Positions 27,764-37,056 are shown, counted from the first letter of the stretch. The stretch is DNA of 64,000 nucleotides from Fischerella sp. JS2 (GCF_032393985.1 NZ_CP135918.1:6139724-6203723), one strand, 5' to 3'. The notes: generated by a model from the sequence alone, not told the origin. Numbers and translations: made by a program.

Positions 27764-28645
27764 CTAAAAGCTACCAAAAATCATTCCAGCCAGCAGGATA
27801 AAACCAATCCAAACATTTTGCCGAAACATTTCACCGTATGCAGAATTAGGTATATCATTTTGATTTATGCGAACAGACTGCCAAACCCAGCTAACAGTGG
27901 CAACTACAAGACTGAGCCAGAAGGCTAGGTGAAGCTGAATAACGATTCCCAACCAAGCAAGACACAATATAGTGCCAGCAAAGAAAATTCCAATAGCAAT
28001 TGGTGCATAATCACCAAAAAATAAAGCACTGGAATTTATACCAATACGCTTGTCGTCAGAGCGATCGCTCATAGCGTAAACAGTATCAAATCCTAGTGTC
28101 CAAAGTACAGTCGCTCCCCAAAGTAGCCAAGTCGCTTGAGAAAGATTCTGTGTTACAGCACTCCAGCTAATTAACACTGCAAAACCCCAGGCAATTGACA
28201 GCACTAATTGCGGAACGGGAAACACTCGTTTGGCGGCTGGATATAGCAAAATCACTGGAACTGCTGCCACAGACAGCCAAAAGGAAATAGGGTTAAGATA
28301 AAAAGCAAGAACCGCTGCACAGAAAAAAGCCACTATTGCGATCGCAATACCAACTTTTACAGAAAGCGCACGGGAAGCGAGGGGGCGATCGCGCGTTCTT
28401 TCTACTTCTGGGTCTATATCTCTATCCCACAAATCATTGACAACACAGCCAGCAGCGCTTGTGGCAAGCGTTCCCAAAATGATTACGCCAACCAATGGTA
28501 AAGGCGGCTTTCCACCAGCTGCTAAAAATACAGCCCACAGGGCAGGAATCATCAAAATAAGTCGTCCTTCTGGTTTATGCCACCGCAGTAATCGGATGAT
28601 CACAAGCCAAGTAGGTTCCTGGTTGCGTTCTGGTGTACTGAGCAT
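27764..28645 (-). CDS. ubiA: 4-hydroxybenzoate polyprenyltransferase (plastoquinone pathway)
   Basis: A 293-residue integral membrane prenyltransferase with about eight helices. The first Asp-rich motif is NDLWDRDID (70-78) and the second is DRSDDKRIG near 192. Both bind the diphosphate of the prenyl donor through Mg. In cyanobacteria this enzyme attaches a solanesyl chain to 4-hydroxybenzoate on the way to plastoquinone-9, so the role is central to photosynthesis. ATG 28645 is the only sensible start. Repeats lie in its upstream region. Confidence 0.94.
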   Translation of the reverse strand: MLSTPERNQEPTWLVIIRLLRWHKPEGRLILMIPALWAVFLAAGGKPPLPLVGVIILGTLATSAAGCVVNDLWDRDIDPEVERTRDRPLASRALSVKVGIAIAIVAFFCAAVLAFYLNPISFWLSVAAVPVILLYPAAKRVFPVPQLVLSIAWGFAVLISWSAVTQNLSQATWLLWGATVLWTLGFDTVYAMSDRSDDKRIGINSSALFFGDYAPIAIGIFFAGTILCLAWLGIVIQLHLAFWLSLVVATVSWVWQSVRINQNDIPNSAYGEMFRQNVWIGFILLAGMIFGSF

Positions 28646-29011
28646 AGAGGATGGGGGATAAAGAATCGGAGGAAGTGTGAGGGGTGGGGGGAGTGTGTAG
28701 ACGCGCTCATAGGCTTAAGGTAAGGGTGGAGTGGGGAAATAACCACTAACCACCAACAACTAACCATCAACTAATTCACACATCTTCACATATATAGAAT
28801 AACTTTATTTGATATTTATAGAAGCAACTGCTAAAGTGGCAACTTTGACTCAAGAGGAATAGTCAATTTTGTTGACCTTACAGAGTGAGTTCAAAACTCA
28901 ACTCAAGCCTCAGAGTCAATCTGAAAATTAATTGGTGAACAGAAACTACTTTGTTAACGTCCGCAAGTCAGCTTTTACCTTCTTTTACTTCATTTACTGA
29001 GAGAACGCTAA
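28646..29011. other. divergent ubiA/ppx intergenic region
   Basis: This 366-bp space lies between divergent genes and must contain both promoters. It includes a G-rich stretch and a 41-bp dispersed repeat (28693-28733). No gene is seen. Confidence 0.55.
28693..28733. repeat. 41-bp dispersed repeat, copy 1
   Basis: The segment starts GTGTGTAGACGCGCTCATAG and ends GTAAGGGTGGAGTG. Its reverse complement recurs at 38792-38832 with about three mismatches in 41 bases. Both copies are intergenic. Confidence 0.85.
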
Positions 29012-30661
29012 ATGGTCAATTTGGTTTCTGCTAGCTGGGGGAGTACACTAACTCAAACAGACAAGCAACAGCGAATCATCGCTGCAATCGATTTAGGAAC
29101 CAATTCTCTGCACATGGTGATTGTGCGGATTGAAACAACACTACCAGCATTCAGCATTATTGGTAGAGAAAAGGAAACCGTGAGATTGGGCGATCGCGAT
29201 TTAGTCACAGGATGCTTAAAAGCAGAAGTGATAGAAAGAGCGATCACTTGCTTGCGACGTTTCCAAGAAGTTGCTAAAACTCTCAACGCCGAAACAATCA
29301 TTGCTGTAGCAACTAGCGCCGTACGAGAAGCTCCGAATGGTAAGGAGTTTCTACACAAGGTAGAAGCTGAATTGGGTTTGAGCATTGATTTAATTTCCGG
29401 CCAAGAAGAAGCACGACGGATTTATCTGGGTGTACTGTCGGGGATGGAATTTAATAACCAGCCCCACGTAATTGTTGATATTGGTGGCGGTTCCACAGAA
29501 ATTATTTTGGGAGACACTCACCAAGCACGAACTCTTACCAGTACCAAAATAGGTGCAGTTCGCCTCACCAATGAATTAATTAACACTGATCCGATTAGCA
29601 ACGCTGAGTTTCAATACCTGCAAGCTTATGCACGAGGGATGTTAGAACGTTCCGTTGAAGAGGTACTGGCAAATCTAGAGTTTGGTGAACACCCCCGCTT
29701 AGTAGGAACTTCCGGTACTATTGAAACTCTGGGAATGATCAACGCCCGTGAAAAATTGGGTTTTGTTCCCTCGACGCTGAATGGATATCAGTTCAGCCTG
29801 AAAGACTTACGGGAATGGGTAAATCGCTTGCGGAAAATGAGTAACGTTGAAAGGGCGACAATTCCCGGAATGCCAGAGAAGCGCTCAGAAGTGATACTGG
29901 CTGGGGCCATAATCTTACAGGAAGCCATGAATCTATTAGGGCTAGAGTCGATTACAGTCTGTGAACGCGCCCTGCGTGAAGGCGTGATTGTAGACTGGAT
30001 GCTCACCCACGGATTAATTGAAGATCGCCTGCGCTACCAAAGTTCGGTGCGTGAGCGCAGTGTTCTAAAAACTGCAAAGAAATATCATGTCAACTTAGAA
30101 CATAGCGATCGCGTCGCTATCTTTGCCCTAAGTATATTTGATCAAACCCAAGGTATACTCCATAATTGGGGAACCGAAGAAAGACAACTTCTGTGGGCTG
30201 CGGCGATCTTACACAATTGTGGACATTTTGTCAGCCATGATTCTCACCACAAACATTCATACTATTTAATTCGTAATGGTGAATTACTCGGCTATACCGA
30301 AACTGAGATGGAAATCATCGCCAATATAGCCCGTTATCATCGCAAATCTCCACCTAAGAAAAAGCATGAAAATTTTCGCAATTTGGTACATAAAGAACAT
30401 CGACAAATAGTTAGCCAGTTGAGTGCAATGCTCAGATTAGCAGTTGCTTTAGATAGGCGACACATAGGAGCCATTCAACAATTGCAATGTGAGTTTATTC
30501 CAGCTACACGAGAATTAAAAATGCAAATTTTCCCATCTCGCCCTGACGATGAATGCTCCTTAGAACTCTGGAGTTTGGATTACAAAAAAGGAGTATTTGA
30601 GTCAGAATTCGGTGTGAAAGTAGTAGTAAATTTGGAAGAGTCTGCTGTTGTAGTTGGTTAG
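29012..30661 (+). CDS. ppx: Ppx/GppA exopolyphosphatase with HD-like C-terminal domain
   Basis: A 549-residue enzyme of the ASKHA fold. The N-terminal half has AAIDLGTNSLHMVI (phosphate-1 loop), ATSAVREAPNG, the catalytic-glutamate region SGQEEARRIY and IVDIGGGSTEIILG (phosphate-2). The C-terminal part (about 320-500) has an HD-type helical domain with AILHNCGHFVSHDSHHKHS. It cleaves terminal phosphate from polyphosphate and/or pppGpp, so it links phosphate storage with the stringent response. A GAGAG precedes the ATG. It is monocistronic, divergent from ubiA. Confidence 0.95.
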   Translation: MVNLVSASWGSTLTQTDKQQRIIAAIDLGTNSLHMVIVRIETTLPAFSIIGREKETVRLGDRDLVTGCLKAEVIERAITCLRRFQEVAKTLNAETIIAVATSAVREAPNGKEFLHKVEAELGLSIDLISGQEEARRIYLGVLSGMEFNNQPHVIVDIGGGSTEIILGDTHQARTLTSTKIGAVRLTNELINTDPISNAEFQYLQAYARGMLERSVEEVLANLEFGEHPRLVGTSGTIETLGMINAREKLGFVPSTLNGYQFSLKDLREWVNRLRKMSNVERATIPGMPEKRSEVILAGAIILQEAMNLLGLESITVCERALREGVIVDWMLTHGLIEDRLRYQSSVRERSVLKTAKKYHVNLEHSDRVAIFALSIFDQTQGILHNWGTEERQLLWAAAILHNCGHFVSHDSHHKHSYYLIRNGELLGYTETEMEIIANIARYHRKSPPKKKHENFRNLVHKEHRQIVSQLSAMLRLAVALDRRHIGAIQQLQCEFIPATRELKMQIFPSRPDDECSLELWSLDYKKGVFESEFGVKVVVNLEESAVVVG

Positions 30662-30762
30662 CCTTTGGGTGACGGGGTGATCCTAGTTATATATTCTCCT
30701 CACCTTCTCACGTGGTGAACACCCTTTCATGTTTGCCCAACTTCTGCAAGAAGTCATATTGA

Positions 30763-32082
30763 TTACAGTCCTAACCAATCTTTGATTTCTTTCACCAACC
30801 ATTGCTGTTCTACATCAGCTATTTCCGGACTAAATGCACCAAATTTGTATTTTTGAACTCCAGCTTCAATACTAACCGCCATCAAGGGTTTATTATTTAC
30901 AGAAATTGTTTCACGGCTGACACAAACATCGTGAATAGCTGAAGTATTTCCTCGCTTTCTACGATAGCATTGACCAAATAATTCCCACTCCATGAAAAAA
31001 TATCTATGATCAAAACGAATATATACTTCTCCAAAAGCAGGAAATAACAACATACTCAGTGGTAATAAACCAGCCATCCAATGAATTAAGAGAAAAGGAT
31101 GGAAAACGCCTCTTGTGAACAAAAGAAGAATTCCGTACCATAGACTCACAAAAAATAATAAAAAACTATCAGAAGATTGTATCCCTCGTGCTGGAATTTT
31201 AATTGCTAGATAACTAGCCGTTTTTTTGAGATGAATCCGGCTACCATGAGGTTGAGAAACTATCCCACAAGAGTGAGTAGTTAGGCGATTGTTGAGAAGT
31301 TCTAAAGCTTGATGCGCTGTTTGAAATCTTTGTTCTACATCTGGTTGCGTAAGAGTTTCTAGCCACCGTGTAAAATGAGGGCTTAAATTAGTGCGATCGC
31401 TAAATTGAATCCGCATATTTCGCTGGGGTAAATCTGCGGGAGAAATACCTGTGACTAAATGAATTAATGTTCCTCCCAAGGCATAAAGATCAGAAGCAGG
31501 AACTGCTCGACCACCAAATTGCTCGATAGGTGCATATCCATAAGTACCTACTACTGTAAAAGTAGCTCCTTGGGCTGTAGCTCGGTCTTGTACCGCACCA
31601 AAATCAACCAAATATACTTGTTGATCTTCACCCAAAATTAAATTACTTGGTTTGATATCACGATGTAAAACATGGGGAATTAAAGAGTGTAAATAAATCA
31701 AAATTTTTAGGACATCAGAGGCTATTTTTTGGACTTGTTCTTCAGAAAACTTCTGTCTTTGATTAAGTAATTCTTTAAGAGATAAACCAGGAATATATTG
31801 TTGAACTAAAGCAAACCAGAGAATACGATCATCAATAGAAAAATAATCGCGATACTTGGGAATCTGGGGATGACTTAGTTGTTTGAGTACATCAGCTTCC
31901 CGCTCAAACAGTTTCAGATCATCCCACTGTACCTGATCACCAAACCCCAAGAACTTGACTATCACTGATTCTGCTGGTTGAGTTGCGAGATCTTCAGCTA
32001 ACCAGGTTTGACGACCTGCATTTTGTCCCAACTTTTGTTTGAGTTGGTAGCGGTCACGCAATACTTGCCCCGCCTCAAGCAT
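30763..32082 (-). CDS. membrane-attached serine/threonine protein kinase
   Basis: A 439-residue Hanks-type kinase. The glycine loop is degenerate (LGQNAGRQTWLAE), the ATP lysine is in VIVKFLGFG, the catalytic loop is LHRDIKPSNLIL and the metal site is VDFGAV. Two hydrophobic segments (about 311-350) follow the kinase domain. The last 80 residues form a soluble tail of unknown fold. Kinases of this layout are numerous in filamentous cyanobacteria; targets are unknown. It starts at ATG 32082 and is alone on its strand between ppx and the transketolase-like gene. Confidence 0.9.
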   Translation of the reverse strand: MLEAGQVLRDRYQLKQKLGQNAGRQTWLAEDLATQPAESVIVKFLGFGDQVQWDDLKLFEREADVLKQLSHPQIPKYRDYFSIDDRILWFALVQQYIPGLSLKELLNQRQKFSEEQVQKIASDVLKILIYLHSLIPHVLHRDIKPSNLILGEDQQVYLVDFGAVQDRATAQGATFTVVGTYGYAPIEQFGGRAVPASDLYALGGTLIHLVTGISPADLPQRNMRIQFSDRTNLSPHFTRWLETLTQPDVEQRFQTAHQALELLNNRLTTHSCGIVSQPHGSRIHLKKTASYLAIKIPARGIQSSDSFLLFFVSLWYGILLLFTRGVFHPFLLIHWMAGLLPLSMLLFPAFGEVYIRFDHRYFFMEWELFGQCYRRKRGNTSAIHDVCVSRETISVNNKPLMAVSIEAGVQKYKFGAFSPEIADVEQQWLVKEIKDWLGL

Positions 32083-32481
32083 GGATAAATACTCCAGTCA
32101 AGCTATTTAATATCAATGTAACAAGTTTTTAGAAAATAAATGGTAAATTCACTGAATAACTAAGCGAGTGAGAACCACCATCACTCCCTGTTTCATCTCT
32201 GAAGAAACACTTTGCGTAAAGTTTATTTAGTAAGAGTTGAGAGGATGGAGCCTTTTGCGTCCTGCCACTGTTTTCCAATGGTAAGCATTTACCAGTTTGA
32301 TATCCAGGACACTTATAAATTTATCTGTTAATCAGTTTATTCAAAACAGTTTCTTTCATTCATAACGGGCGGTACGCCGACCTTGGGGCGCTTTTAAGAA
32401 AGTATTTTTGCAGATATTAATAACTAATTAAATTATTGAAAGAGGGATTGAATTCAATCCCTCTAATTCCTCATCTATAGA
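32083..32481. other. intergenic region downstream of transketolase-like gene
   Basis: This 399-bp space holds the promoter of the kinase gene and a terminator palindrome (32441-32464). Nothing else is recognised. Confidence 0.5.
32441..32464. terminator. 24-bp perfect palindrome (AGAGGGATTGAA/TTCAATCCCTCT)
   Basis: A perfect palindrome lies 17 bp beyond the stop of the minus-strand transketolase-like gene. Read on the minus strand it is followed by TTTCAATAATTT. It is a good candidate terminator. Confidence 0.65.
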
Positions 32482-34398
32482 CTAGCTAACTAGTTCCTTG
32501 ACTTTCTTGATAATGCTTTCAGGATCTAGTCCCTGATAGGGGAACTGTTCCCACAATCCACCACAACCTTCTTTATGAATGCCCAGGTGAGCAAATTTTG
32601 GTGTCAGTCTGCGTTCTAGTAACCAAGAACCAAAGCGGCTACCTAACCCTGTGCGACGGTTGAGTGCTTCCACAACCAAAACAAAAGGTGCTTTACCAAC
32701 TTTAGTTAGCATCTGTTCATCAATAACGTTGAGTGTCGGCTTATTGATTAAACCAACGTCAATTCCTTGCTGTTTGAGTTTTTCGACAGCATCGAGGGCG
32801 CGATACAAACCATCACCAAAGCTGATAATATAACCAGCAGTTCCTTCCCGCACAACTTCATCTTTGCCAGGAACAAAGGTATAACCTTCGCCATAGAAGT
32901 TGTTACCATTTTCATCCAAAATCTGGGGAACTTTTGAGCGGGTGGAGTAGATAAATCTTAACCCAGGGTCAAAAAATACTGCTTCCACGCAGGCTTTCAT
33001 TTGACCAGCATCAGCTGGGAAGTACAACCGCGTTTCGTAACCGTCGTCTAACCCATTGTCAGCAAACATATTATTGAGACCAAAATGGCAGGTGTTGTCT
33101 GCCATATCGTCTACACCGCAGTGAGAAAAGTGACACAGGACGTTGGAGTAGTTCAACCGCGCCATAGTGATTTCGGAAATACACATTTCCAAGAAGGCGC
33201 TAAAAGTACCAAAGATGCCTTGCTTGCCTTTTTCCATACCGAAGCCGGCGGCGGCGGAGAAGTTACCCCGTTCCATAATGCCAGAAGCGACAAAAATATC
33301 TGGATAGGCATCATGAATTTTCTTCAAACCGCAGGAACCTTCGAGGTCACTATCGATACACATGATCTTTTCTTTGCGTTCCTCAGGACTCATGCGGCTG
33401 AGGACAGATACCACAGCATCACCGAAGACATTGCGGTTAGAATCCCATTTTTCACTTACACCCAGAAAAGTGTAGGGTAGTTTAGGTTTTTGGATGTTTT
33501 TGAGGTATTCGACAGCTGCGGTTTGTCCGTGCTTTTCTAAGTAGGCGATCGCTTTATCCACTGGAATCACATCATGACCGTGGGTTGATCCTTCAATACC
33601 ATCGATCCCTACAGCCATTTTGCGCTTGTTCACTACAGCAATTGGGCCATCGGTGGTTACTGCTTCGCAAATACGACGGTATAAATCATCTATATCTTCC
33701 GGATCTCCTACACTAACATTAACTCCGTGACCTGTGAGGGTTTTAGCAACACTAAAACCTGGTAGATACTCAGAGGGATGTCCAGCAATGGTGACATCGT
33801 TGTCATCAATTATGATCTTGACATTAAGATTCTTCGCAACTGCCAAGCGTGCTGCTTCCGCATCATTGCCTTCTTGCTGTGAACCATCAGAACCAAGGCA
33901 AATCACCACTTTGTCTGGATTAGCCATTGCCACCCCATTAATATAGGGCCACACATGTCCCAAACGCCCAGAACTAAATTTGACGCCTGGCGTCAATCCC
34001 AACTCCGGGTGTCCAGGTAATTGAGAATGGGCTTCACGATAGTGAGCAAGTTGCTCAAAAGGTAGATCACCATGCAGGGCAGCCATGAGATACTGGGTAG
34101 CAACTCGGTGTCCTGCTTCATCAAAGAAAATCGGTACAAATTTATCTGGTGCGCCTCTAAATAGTGCATCCAGAATGACCACCTCTGGCACTGTGTCGTA
34201 AGGGCCACCAGTATGCCCACCAACACCCCTAGCTGCTCCCGTTGCTGTGAAGAAAACAATTGCATCACGGCATAGCTGAATATTAGCTTTGAGGGTTTGG
34301 CGCTGCTCATCGGTGAGGGTAGGATTGCTTGGGTCTAATGCCAGGGGCTTGTAGGCTCCTAAATCAATCGGAAAGCTACGTTCTACAACATTAGTCAT
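32482..34398 (-). CDS. transketolase-like thiamine-diphosphate enzyme
   Basis: A 638-residue protein with the three transketolase domains. The TPP-binding region GSDGSQQEGNDAEAARLAV ends in IIIDDNDVTIAG, matching the GDG...NN signature with small changes. The pyrimidine-domain part has SDLEGSCGLKK and ERGNFSAAAGFGMEKGKQG. It is close to, but distinct from, the Calvin-cycle transketolase TktA: residues around the active site (GGHTGGPYDT) differ from the usual GHPGxPxG. The donor and acceptor are therefore uncertain. ATG 34398 is preferred because AAGGA lies 9 bases before it; an upstream GTG at 34419 would swallow that ribosome site. It is a single gene ending at a strong palindrome. Confidence 0.85.
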   Translation of the reverse strand: MTNVVERSFPIDLGAYKPLALDPSNPTLTDEQRQTLKANIQLCRDAIVFFTATGAARGVGGHTGGPYDTVPEVVILDALFRGAPDKFVPIFFDEAGHRVATQYLMAALHGDLPFEQLAHYREAHSQLPGHPELGLTPGVKFSSGRLGHVWPYINGVAMANPDKVVICLGSDGSQQEGNDAEAARLAVAKNLNVKIIIDDNDVTIAGHPSEYLPGFSVAKTLTGHGVNVSVGDPEDIDDLYRRICEAVTTDGPIAVVNKRKMAVGIDGIEGSTHGHDVIPVDKAIAYLEKHGQTAAVEYLKNIQKPKLPYTFLGVSEKWDSNRNVFGDAVVSVLSRMSPEERKEKIMCIDSDLEGSCGLKKIHDAYPDIFVASGIMERGNFSAAAGFGMEKGKQGIFGTFSAFLEMCISEITMARLNYSNVLCHFSHCGVDDMADNTCHFGLNNMFADNGLDDGYETRLYFPADAGQMKACVEAVFFDPGLRFIYSTRSKVPQILDENGNNFYGEGYTFVPGKDEVVREGTAGYIISFGDGLYRALDAVEKLKQQGIDVGLINKPTLNVIDEQMLTKVGKAPFVLVVEALNRRTGLGSRFGSWLLERRLTPKFAHLGIHKEGCGGLWEQFPYQGLDPESIIKKVKELVS

Positions 34399-34444
34399 GA
34401 CTGATTTTCCTTGATTCACTCATTGCCATCATACATTTGTAAAG

Positions 34445-34493
34445 GATGAAGGGTGAAGTCTGAAGGATGAAGGATGAAGTCTGAAGTCTGAAG
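34445..34493. repeat. heptanucleotide tandem repeat (NTGAAGN)n
   Basis: About seven degenerate 7-bp units of ATGAAGG/CTGAAGT type lie between the divergent transketolase-like and BrkB genes. Confidence 0.75.
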
Positions 34494-34513
34494 AAATATA
34501 TTTTATGTTTTCT

Positions 34514-34560
34514 CCCCATCACCCCATCACCCCATCACCCCATCACCCCATCACCCCATC
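34514..34560. repeat. octanucleotide tandem repeat (CCCCATCA)n, 5.9 copies
   Basis: Exact 8-bp units abut the BrkB start codon, which lies at 34563. The usual ribosome-binding position is filled by the repeat, so translation may be weak or the start may differ. Confidence 0.9.
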
Positions 34561-34562
34561 CT

Positions 34563-35447
34563 ATGTTCTCCACTCGCTTTATCCGTTTCTTTCGCCATCT
34601 CAACTTTCAGGTTCTTCAACAAGTTGTCAAAGAAAGTGGCGAACACAGATTACCTGGTTTAGCTGCGGAAATGGCTTATAACAACTTGCTAGCTTTATTT
34701 CCAACCTTAGCGGCTGTTCTCACAACGATTGGAATGTTGAATATTTCTCAATATCAAGTTGATACTTTAGCTCACCAAGTACTTAATTTTGCTCCAGAAC
34801 AAGTTCCACTCCTACTGAAAGAATTTACTAGACAGATAAAACTACCTCAAAGTAGAGAAGTAGTTTATATTAGCTTTCTCGTTGCCCTCTGGCTTGCTTC
34901 TGGAGCAATTAGTGCGGCAATGAATGCGATGGATGAAATTTATCAGATTCCACCAAATCTCAAACAACCTTTTTGGAAAGCGAAGTTAATTTCTTTGCTC
35001 CTAACAATTGCTACCATTGGTTTAGTTTTAACTGCTTCTTTGTTAGTATTTATCAGTGACCTAATTGTGCAATTTGTGTTAGATAGTACACAAATATTTG
35101 GAGCAATATTTTTATCTGCTTGGTCTTGGTTCCGTTGGCTTTTAACCTTGATGATTATCGCTTATGCGTTTAGTATTATTTATCGTCATGGTCCAAGTAA
35201 ATGGTTCAACGGTACTCCTATTATGCCTGGAGCAATTATTGGAGCTTTGCTGTGGGCAGGTGTTTCTAAATTATTTCGAGTCTATGTCAGCAATTTCGGA
35301 AACTATAATTTGACCTATGGAGCTTTGAGTGCAGGAATTGTGTTGCTGTTGTGGCTTAATCTCAGTTCTTTGGTTCTACTAATTGGGGCACAGTTAAATG
35401 TCACGGTGGGGAAAGTAATGAGAGCTAATAATCACAAGAATGTTTAA
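34563..35447 (+). CDS. YihY/BrkB-family inner-membrane protein
   Basis: A 294-residue membrane protein with about six helices. The family pattern is seen in GLAAEMAYNNLLALFPTLAA (about 32-51), GAIIGALLWAGVSKLFRVYV and YGALSAGIVLLLWLNLSSLV near the C-terminus. The family was once called RNase BN but is now taken as transport or unknown function. The start at ATG 34563 follows the CCCCATCA repeat directly with no Shine-Dalgarno sequence. The protein begins sensibly there (MFSTRFIRFFRHLNF), so the start is kept. Confidence 0.9.
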   Translation: MFSTRFIRFFRHLNFQVLQQVVKESGEHRLPGLAAEMAYNNLLALFPTLAAVLTTIGMLNISQYQVDTLAHQVLNFAPEQVPLLLKEFTRQIKLPQSREVVYISFLVALWLASGAISAAMNAMDEIYQIPPNLKQPFWKAKLISLLLTIATIGLVLTASLLVFISDLIVQFVLDSTQIFGAIFLSAWSWFRWLLTLMIIAYAFSIIYRHGPSKWFNGTPIMPGAIIGALLWAGVSKLFRVYVSNFGNYNLTYGALSAGIVLLLWLNLSSLVLLIGAQLNVTVGKVMRANNHKNV

Positions 35448-35796
35448 GCTAGTGAATTGCAGAAATAGTGGAATTGTGATTATTTCGACTGTTTATCGAA
35501 TAAAATCTTCAGATTGAATCAATTAGCTAAGTTTATCTGTACATTTTTCTATATAAGCAAGAAAATTTCTTTCTCTATTTAAATAAGAAAAAATTATAAA
35601 TTTTTATAACTTATATATTGATTATTCATAGAAAAATTTTATGACAAAAACTAATAATTACTTAATATTTAGATAAATACTTTTTAGTGAGATGGTATAT
35701 CATTGACTGAACGCCAACATCTAAAATAATTCATAACTCTTGGCAAGATGACTACTGAATTCTTACTTGTAGATAGCTAAGGAGCTAATTAAATAG
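35448..35796. other. AT-rich intergenic region
   Basis: This 349-bp space after the BrkB gene is very AT-rich. I see no hairpin, repeat or gene in it. Confidence 0.5.
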
Positions 35797-36072
35797 ATGA
35801 GTTACTACGACTTTGACAACCATTTTTGGTCTCCACAACAAGTTTGTTGTCAATCGAAAGTATCGAATTACAAGAGAAAAATAAATCCAAACCTTACTCC
35901 AAAAACAGTATTGATTGGGACTTTTTTGTTAGCATGTGCTGCTATTTCAACCACAGCATTAATCAAGAATAAAGCTACTAATAATGATACTTATGGATAT
36001 AGCTCCGAAACCTCATGTATTGTTTTAAGACGCGAAACATTTCGTATGTATTGTTCTCTGCCACAGCAGTGA
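35797..36072 (+). CDS. small putative membrane protein, unknown
   Basis: A 91-residue frame that I do not recognise. An AAGGAG lies about 13 bases before the ATG, somewhat far. Residues about 36-55 (PKTVLIGTFLLACAAISTTA) form one hydrophobic helix, with a tyrosine/aromatic-rich N-terminus and a short C-terminal part with two cysteines. It could be a small membrane or secreted protein. Support is a ribosome site plus a sensible single-helix layout; no homology can be claimed. Confidence 0.45.
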   Translation: MSYYDFDNHFWSPQQVCCQSKVSNYKRKINPNLTPKTVLIGTFLLACAAISTTALIKNKATNNDTYGYSSETSCIVLRRETFRMYCSLPQQ

Positions 36073-36236
36073 CCGTATTTAGGATTTGTTTTTATATTGA
36101 GACTGTAATCTTTTTACTCTACTTGCGTTTTGTTATTTATCTATCGTAGACATTTTTCAAATTGTATGAAAAGAAAATGCGTTAGATAGTATTTATTTGT
36201 CCTTCGGGCAAGCCAGAGGGGAAGAGAAAAGTTTTA

Positions 36237-36364
36237 GTACCAATTCAAAAAATGTTTAAGGGTAGATAACCCCACCCACCTAACGACACCCTAAGCGATA
36301 TCGCTTAAGGTTGGGGAGGGGTCTGATACTATTGGTGTGTTGCATTCTTTTTCCAAATTGGTAT
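36237..36364. repeat. foldback element A (MITE-like)
   Basis: Terminal TACCAATT (36238-36245) and AATTGGTA (36356-36363) are perfect inverted copies. The centre has a perfect 16-bp palindrome TAAGCGATATCGCTTA (36292-36307) flanked by C-rich and G-rich arms. Confidence 0.55.
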
Positions 36365-36369
36365 AACTT

Positions 36370-36460
36370 TATAGCAATCCTAAAACAAGCTCCCCAACTT
36401 TTGAGAAAAGTTGGGGAGCTGGGCGATGTAATTGTTTACAAATTAAATAGGATTGCTATA
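36370..36460. repeat. foldback element B (MITE-like) with 15-bp core hairpin
   Basis: Ends TATAGCAATCCTA and TAGGATTGCTATA are perfect 13-bp inverted repeats. Inside, 36388-36420 is a perfect hairpin, AGCTCCCCAACTTTT with a GAG loop and its complement. Confidence 0.75.
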
Positions 36461-36479
36461 GAAAATATAGTATAAGAAC

Positions 36480-36630
36480 TATAGGAATCCGGTTTGATTA
36501 TTGAAAAAATCTAAGTACACGTAAGGTGTGTTATCGCCTAGCGTAACGCACCAAAAACATAGAATGGTGCGTTACGCCAAGGGCTAACGCACCCTACGTA
36601 TCTTTTCAAAAATCAAATAGTAGTCCTATA
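36480..36630. repeat. foldback element C (MITE-like) with 13-bp core hairpin
   Basis: Ends TATAGGA and TCCTATA are inverted and extend imperfectly. The core GCGTAACGCACCA (36541-36553) and TGGTGCGTTACGC (36565-36577) form a perfect stem of a widespread cyanobacterial repeat. Confidence 0.7.
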
Positions 36631-36901
36631 TCTGGCTTAACTGTCTAAGTTAACTGGCTTATCTGCTCTGGAAAAATTATAGAAACATGCGAATATTATG
36701 TGAGTTTTGTGATCACTATCAATGACAGTAAGTATACGTTTTTGAGCAAAACTTTCCAACGACTGAGTGAATTGAATCATTTTTTACCAGAGCGCAGTAA
36801 ATCTGCGTTTTTTTCTATTTAGCTCTATTGTGGCAAAAATTCAGACTACCTATTATCGATTTGCGAAATGAGCGATCGCACCTTGTATGCTTTCATAATT
36901 C

Positions 36902-37056
36902 ATATCTGTCTTGAAAATGGGTGTGGGAGATTAATAAATCAAAATAACCAAGTAAAAAGTAAAAAGAAAGTATTTTTCTTTTGCCTCTTAACTTTTGCTT
37001 TGTTTGGTAAAGGTATAAGGGTGTAGGAGGAGCTAAATTTTCATTTCCTCGTTGTG
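36902..37056. repeat. dispersed repeat, extended copy
   Basis: It shares both ends with 17299-37-type copy at 17299-17377 but is longer by about 75 bp of AT-rich sequence. It lies downstream of the ackA stop. Confidence 0.65.

Noticed and set aside
33085-33480. Plus-strand 131-codon frame
   Set aside because: Complete overlap with the transketolase-like gene on the other strand, whose domains are clear.
34445-34560. Possible CRISPR array
   Set aside because: The units are 7 and 8 bp without spacers, so these are simple tandem repeats; no cas gene is near.
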